Source: an uncultured Erysipelotrichaceae bacterium (GTDB taxonomy: Bacteria > Bacillota_I > Bacilli_A > Erysipelotrichales > Erysipelotrichaceae). Taken from it: a DNA stretch of 8,450 bases. Shown one piece after another: positions 6,827-8,450 of the stretch (within the stretch, counting starts at the first letter, position 1; each line of letters starts with the position of its first letter). The DNA lies in contig CALFEZ010000303.1 in assembly GCA_937957895.1 (NCBI GenBank), positions 1 to 8,450 on the forward strand, written 5' to 3'. The notes below the pieces were generated by a model, which had not been told where the DNA came from, ran no database searches, and worked only from the letters and a program-made list of their open reading frames with translations. Made by a program: the position numbers and the translations under genes.

Positions 6827-7588
6827 CTATGATGACTCCTTTGGTGATACAAAAACATCTACAATAAGATTGAATCTCTTCATTTGATGAAAATAGGCAT
6901 AATGATCATCATTTTCAAAGACGATCAATCCGGCATCAGGGATTTGTTTTTCCATCAACTTTCCCATCCACAATGGAGTAGCATCATCATGTTCACCCCA
7001 AATCAAAAGAGTCGGACTTGAGATTTTCGTCAGGATCGGAGTAAGATCTTCATTGACGATTCTGACAAACGATTTCCGTTTGTTGCCGGATGTGTTTCGA
7101 TAGTCACTGCTGCCAAATGCTTTTTTGAGTGGTTCTTCATACTTTCGCAGTCCTGGTAATTGGACGACCTTTTTTGCAATCTTGTATGTGCGAATTTTGG
7201 CCTTGGTTGTAAAGGAATGTTTTGGTTTGATTCCAGCTGCTCCGGTAAGCACCAGTTTTTTGGTTGGATATTTGCTTGCATACAACAATGCGATCCTGGC
7301 ACCAAAAGAATGCGCGATCAAAATAGGATCCGAAATATTTAGCTTGTCAAGTATCTCGTGCAAACACAGAGTATACTCGGCAACTCCCCAAACACCCTTT
7401 AGATCATCGCTGTTGCCAAAGCCGGGAAGATCGATGTTGATCACACGAAATCTGTTCTTAAAGAAATCATAAATCGGCTTCATCAACTCACTGGATTGGC
7501 CCCATCCATGAAGAAGGACGATCGCTTGATTGTTTGTTTCACTGTCAAGATAATGGATCGTATGACCCTGGATGTTCATTTCTGGCAT
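6827..7588 (-). CDS. Alpha/beta hydrolase, unknown substrate
   Basis: 253-residue soluble alpha/beta-hydrolase fold protein with no signal peptide, so probably cytosolic. Seen: oxyanion-hole LLHGWGQ (25-31), the strand VINIDLPGFGNSD (49-61), nucleophile elbow AHSFGA (92-97) with S94, a cap region rich in lysine (about 122-175), the acid-bearing IWGEHDDATP (196-205) with D201 or D202, and catalytic H229 in DDHYAYF. The triad is complete, so it should be active, but these motifs fit esterases, lipases and C-C hydrolases alike. Start: an in-frame ATG at 7660 would add 24 residues but lies upstream of the predicted promoter; the ATG at 7588 has AGGAGAG just before it. It is the first gene of a two-gene unit with murF, one base apart, suggesting a job linked to the cell envelope; that link is inference. 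Confidence 0.9.
   Translation of the reverse strand: MPEMNIQGHTIHYLDSETNNQAIVLLHGWGQSSELMKPIYDFFKNRFRVINIDLPGFGNSDDLKGVWGVAEYTLCLHEILDKLNISDPILIAHSFGARIALLYASKYPTKKLVLTGAAGIKPKHSFTTKAKIRTYKIAKKVVQLPGLRKYEEPLKKAFGSSDYRNTSGNKRKSFVRIVNEDLTPILTKISSPTLLIWGEHDDATPLWMGKLMEKQIPDAGLIVFENDDHYAYFHQMKRFNLIVDVFVSPKESS
6836..6842 (-). promoter_or_regulatory. Ribosome site that sets the murF start
   Basis: AAAGGAG lies within the last codons of the hydrolase gene, ten bases before the ATG at 6825. The only longer alternative, the ATG at 6858, has no purine-rich site before it. Confidence 0.65.
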
Positions 7589-7591
7589 ATT

Positions 7592-7598
7592 CTCTCCT
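7592..7598 (-). promoter_or_regulatory. Ribosome site that sets the hydrolase start
   Basis: AGGAGAG ends three bases before the ATG at 7588. The in-frame ATG at 7660 lies upstream of the -10 element and cannot be on that transcript. Confidence 0.75.
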
Positions 7599-7607
7599 AT
7601 CGACTCT

Positions 7608-7613
7608 ATTATA
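7608..7613 (-). promoter_or_regulatory. -10 element for hydrolase-murF
   Basis: A perfect TATAAT on the minus strand, about 20 bases before the hydrolase ATG. No good -35 lies 16 to 18 bases upstream, where the sequence is AT-rich (TTAATGCAAAATT), so the promoter may be weak or depend on an activator or A/T-rich upstream contacts. A start near 7601 gives a leader of about 13 bases. Confidence 0.5.
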
Positions 7614-7645
7614 AAGGAAAATGAAAATTTTGCATTAATTGAAAG

Positions 7646-7673
7646 TATAAGATATTGCAAATATATAAGATAT
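7646..7673. repeat. Direct repeat pair in the divergent promoter region
   Basis: TATAAGATAT occurs exactly at 7646-7655 and 7664-7673, an 18-base period. The copies flank the -35 of the plus-strand promoter. They may be operator half-sites, or a chance repeat in AT-rich DNA. Confidence 0.4.
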
Positions 7674-7683
7674 ATAATATAAT
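7655..7683 (+). promoter_or_regulatory. Promoter of the unknown gene and nfeD
   Basis: TTGCAA (7655-7660, 4 of 6) and TATAAT (7678-7683) are separated by exactly 17 bases. A start near 7690 leaves a leader of about 16 bases with the ribosome site AAGGTGAT. A second TATAAT at 7673 has no matching -35. Confidence 0.65.
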
Positions 7684-7705
7684 GTGGAAAAAGAAGGTGA
7701 TGAAT

Positions 7706-8074
7706 ATGTACGAATGGGTTACCGGCAATGCGTATACCAATATCGTTCGCATTTACTCAAACAACATCACGTTGAACACAAGTGCGGCGATCCATTTCAA
7801 TGAATATCGGTATGCGACCATCGGTATCGATCGCGAGAATAAGCGCGTAGCGATCAAGCCGATACCAAAAAGAGATGTTGAGTTAAAAATAGTTCCCATG
7901 GAACATTTGCATAAAGTGTCAATTGGGAAAGGTTATGGTAGAATAAGTAATAAGATGGTGTGTGATGAGATCTCAAGTCTGCTTGATAAACCGTTGAGTG
8001 GCGAGAAATACTTAGCGCAGTTTGATCGCAAAAATCAACAGCTCATCGTGGACCTGAATCAGCCACTGGGATAG
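7706..8074 (+). CDS. Unrecognised 122-residue soluble protein
   Basis: I do not recognise this protein. It has no signal peptide or membrane segment and appears cytosolic, with alternating strands and charged residues. The first half (ITLNTSAAIHFNEY at 21-34, then YATIGIDRENKRVAIKP at 36-52) resembles a small beta-rich module seen in many short uncharacterised bacterial proteins, of the form 'itlnkaa...yv.l.yD...k.iaIkp'. The second half holds KVSIGKGYGRISNK (70-83), likely a glycine-rich turn, and ends with IVDLNQPLG. Start: the frame runs up to an ATG at 7655, but that lies in the promoter; the ATG at 7706 has AAGGTGAT, close to the 16S-complementary sequence, just before it. An ATG at 7700 overlaps that site. 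Its TAG stop is part of the ribosome site of nfeD, so the two are made together and may act at the membrane together. Confidence 0.85.
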   Translation: MYEWVTGNAYTNIVRIYSNNITLNTSAAIHFNEYRYATIGIDRENKRVAIKPIPKRDVELKIVPMEHLHKVSIGKGYGRISNKMVCDEISSLLDKPLSGEKYLAQFDRKNQQLIVDLNQPLG

Positions 8075-8078
8075 GAGG
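8072..8078 (+). promoter_or_regulatory. Ribosome site overlapping the stop of the unknown gene
   Basis: TAGGAGG: TAG ends the 122-residue protein and GGAGG serves nfeD, five bases before its ATG. This is the same arrangement as at 2016-2022 on the other strand. Confidence 0.8.
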
Positions 8079-8083
8079 CTATT

Positions 8084-8450
8084 ATGGAACAATGGTTATG
8101 GATCATTATCTTCGTCATCGCTTTGATCGTTGAAGTTGGAACAGCAGGTACCCTGGTATCCTTGTGGTTTTCTGTTGGTGCAGTATTTGCATATATCGTC
8201 CAGCTTTTCGGCGGTCCGTTTTATCTTCAGGTCCTGGTATTTTTACTTGTTTCCATTGGATCGTTGCTTGCGATCCGTCCGATCGCATCCACGTATTTCA
8301 GAGGTAACACGGTTGCCACCAATGCAGATCGCATGATAGGGCAACGTACTTTCCTTACCAAAGCGATCACCTCGAATCATTGGGGTGAAGTAAACGTATA
8401 CGGTGTCGTATGGAGTGCTGTCGAAGCAAACAATCGATCTCTTGATGCCG
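8084..8450 (+). CDS. NfeD-like membrane protein, short form (3' end outside window)
   Basis: The first 122 codons of a short NfeD protein, usually 140-160 residues. Two or three membrane segments (about 5-42 as a hairpin, 47-64) are followed by RPIASTYF and the start of the OB-fold domain: TNADRMIGQRTFLTK (79-93, family pattern NTDRLIGKxGxVTE) and GEVNVYGVVWSAV (101-113, family pattern GxVxVxGxxWxA). Short NfeD proteins usually pair with a SPFH/flotillin-type protein encoded just downstream and are linked to membrane microdomain organisation; that partner would lie beyond the window. It is coupled to the unknown gene upstream. No serine-protease domain of the long NfeD form is present at the N-terminus. 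The family call is firm; the role is by family. Confidence 0.9.
   Translation, partial: MEQWLWIIIFVIALIVEVGTAGTLVSLWFSVGAVFAYIVQLFGGPFYLQVLVFLLVSIGSLLAIRPIASTYFRGNTVATNADRMIGQRTFLTKAITSNHWGEVNVYGVVWSAVEANNRSLDA

Noticed and set aside
7030..7305. 91-codon minus frame overlapping the hydrolase.
   Set aside because: It is out of frame with a complete alpha/beta hydrolase on the same strand and has no support of its own.
7589..7660. Longer hydrolase start at 7660.
   Set aside because: It precedes the -10 element at 7613-7608 and lacks a ribosome site; the ATG at 7588 has AGGAGAG.
7655..7705. Longer start of the unknown protein at 7655.
   Set aside because: It coincides with the -35 element and would add a lysine-rich, unconserved-looking leader.
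8130..8336. 68-codon plus frame inside nfeD.
   Set aside because: It is an alternative frame of a clear NfeD coding region with no ribosome site.

Overview
The window looks like chromosomal housekeeping DNA from a low-to-moderate GC Gram-positive bacterium (Bacillota), perhaps Erysipelotrichia or a relative. The clues are strong GGAGG-type ribosome sites, very short intergenic gaps, TTGnnn/TATAAT promoters, standard use of TGA as stop (end of ddl), and peptidoglycan precursor genes, which exclude a wall-less mollicute. The lineage is inferred from gene style only. I see no insertion sequence, phage gene, RNA gene or CRISPR array. No gene-free stretch exceeds 300 bases; the longest is the 117-base divergent promoter region at 7589-7705.

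Minus strand, right to left. A first unit starts near 7600: an alpha/beta hydrolase (6827-7588) followed after one base by a membrane-anchored MurF-type ligase (5230-6825). It ends at a strong intrinsic terminator whose hairpin includes the last codons of murF. Directly behind it, a new promoter starts a second unit: a Nudix-fold protein with a degraded Nudix box (4562-5161), D-alanine--D-alanine ligase (3391-4551), and two tandem diverged MgtE magnesium channels (2020-3381 and 648-2009). In this unit each stop codon lies in or beside the next gene's Shine-Dalgarno sequence, so translation is probably coupled. Purine nucleoside phosphorylase deoD follows (1-614, C-terminus outside the window). 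It can be read from the same unit but also has its own extended -10 promoter.

Plus strand. From the divergent region a promoter at 7655-7683 drives an unrecognised 122-residue protein (7706-8074) and a short NfeD-type membrane protein (8084-8450, cut by the window edge), again with a stop/Shine-Dalgarno overlap.

Functionally, Ddl makes D-Ala-D-Ala and MurF adds it to the UDP-MurNAc-tripeptide. Both are Mg-ATP ligases, and the MgtE pair imports Mg2+ under control of its own cytosolic sensor domains. The points most worth following are the MurF whose usual substrate-binding domain is replaced by a membrane domain and which is paired with a hydrolase, the two MgtE paralogues that might form a heterodimer, the Nudix protein lacking key catalytic residues, and the conserved-looking unknown protein coupled to NfeD. 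I did not find a convincing wholly new system.
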